A stretch of 64,000 nt of DNA from Treponema sp. UBA4873 (GTDB lineage Bacteria > Spirochaetota > Spirochaetia > Treponematales > Treponemataceae). Every line of letters starts with the position of its first letter. Within the stretch, counting starts at the first letter, position 1. Below, piece by piece: positions 63,918 to 64,000 of the stretch. The translations under genes and the position numbers were made by a program. The stretch covers positions 107,122 to 171,121 of the forward strand of contig DHDP01000014.1 in the NCBI GenBank assembly GCA_002399405.1, in the 5' to 3' direction. The notes below the pieces were generated by a model that saw only the letters and a program-made list of their open reading frames with translations, was not told the DNA's origin and made no database searches.

Positions 63918-64000
63918 GCCGGCATGGTGGAATGGTAGACACGAGGGACTCAAAATCCCTTGGTCGCAAGACTGTATGAGTTCAAGTCTCATTGCCGGTA
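63918..64000 (+). tRNA. tRNA-Leu (CAA anticodon)
   Basis: An 83-nt class II tRNA. Acceptor GCCGGCA/TGCCGGT (first pair G-U) with discriminator A at 64000, anticodon stem AGGGA/TCCCT with loop CTCAAAA (anticodon CAA), a long variable arm (TTGGTCGCAAGACTGT) and T-loop TTCAAGT. It ends exactly at the window edge, so whether CCA is encoded cannot be seen. Confidence 0.94.

Overview
The window reads as a chromosomal segment from a spirochaete of the Treponema type (moderate GC). The signs are: RpoB has Asn where E. coli has Ser531, MurA has Asp in place of the catalytic Cys, the order rpmG-tRNA(Trp)-secE-nusG-rplK-A-J-L-rpoB-C-rpsL-G runs into tuf-rpsJ and the S10/spc/alpha genes, and several proteins have no recognisable relatives outside that kind of genome. 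This is inferred from content and order only. No insertion sequence, prophage or CRISPR array was seen.

Region by region. 1-8 kb: a Lys/Ala-rich histone-H1-like protein, a threonine-synthase-like pseudoenzyme divergent from pepT-murA, and a three-gene overlapping membrane/J-domain operon. 7.99-8.25 kb: a gene-free stretch with seven DnaA-box-like 9-mers. 8.3-16.3 kb: a STAS/zinc-ribbon protein, an rRNA/tRNA methyltransferase, an operon of ctp, rsmE, a WecG/TagA glycosyltransferase and a sigma-54 activator lacking an HTH, then a MinD-like ATPase with lgt. 16.4-21.1 kb: an unknown gene, ptsN and transketolase in one operon, plus a CBS-ACT protein. 21.1-25.9 kb: a branched-chain amino acid ABC importer (livK, terminator, livHMGF). 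26.1-42.2 kb: one long leftward ribosomal superoperon from tuf to rplQ plus a small zinc-finger protein. It is driven by a consensus promoter followed by a ~480-nt structured leader. 42.3-55.1 kb: a second leftward operon from tRNA(Thr)-rpmG-tRNA(Trp)-secE to rpsG, carrying rpoB/rpoC. 55.06-55.45 kb: two kinds of non-coding repeat upstream of cysE. 56.5-61.4 kb: a sugar-type ABC importer behind a LacI-like double operator, with a candidate small RNA just upstream. 61.5-64 kb: a NusG-II-domain protein, recQ and tRNA(Leu).

How the parts work together. Translation and transcription machinery fills about half the window in two co-directional operons. The rest is envelope synthesis (murA, lgt, ctp, wecG), nutrient import (liv and sugar ABC systems, pepT, cysE, tkt/ptsN) and regulation. 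The most striking regulatory feature is a set of stand-alone genes (thrC-like, pepT, ctp, MinD-like, recQ, probably trmJ) whose -10 box ends exactly six bases before the ATG with no Shine-Dalgarno. This points to leaderless mRNAs, while operon-internal genes have good GGAG/AAGGAG sites.
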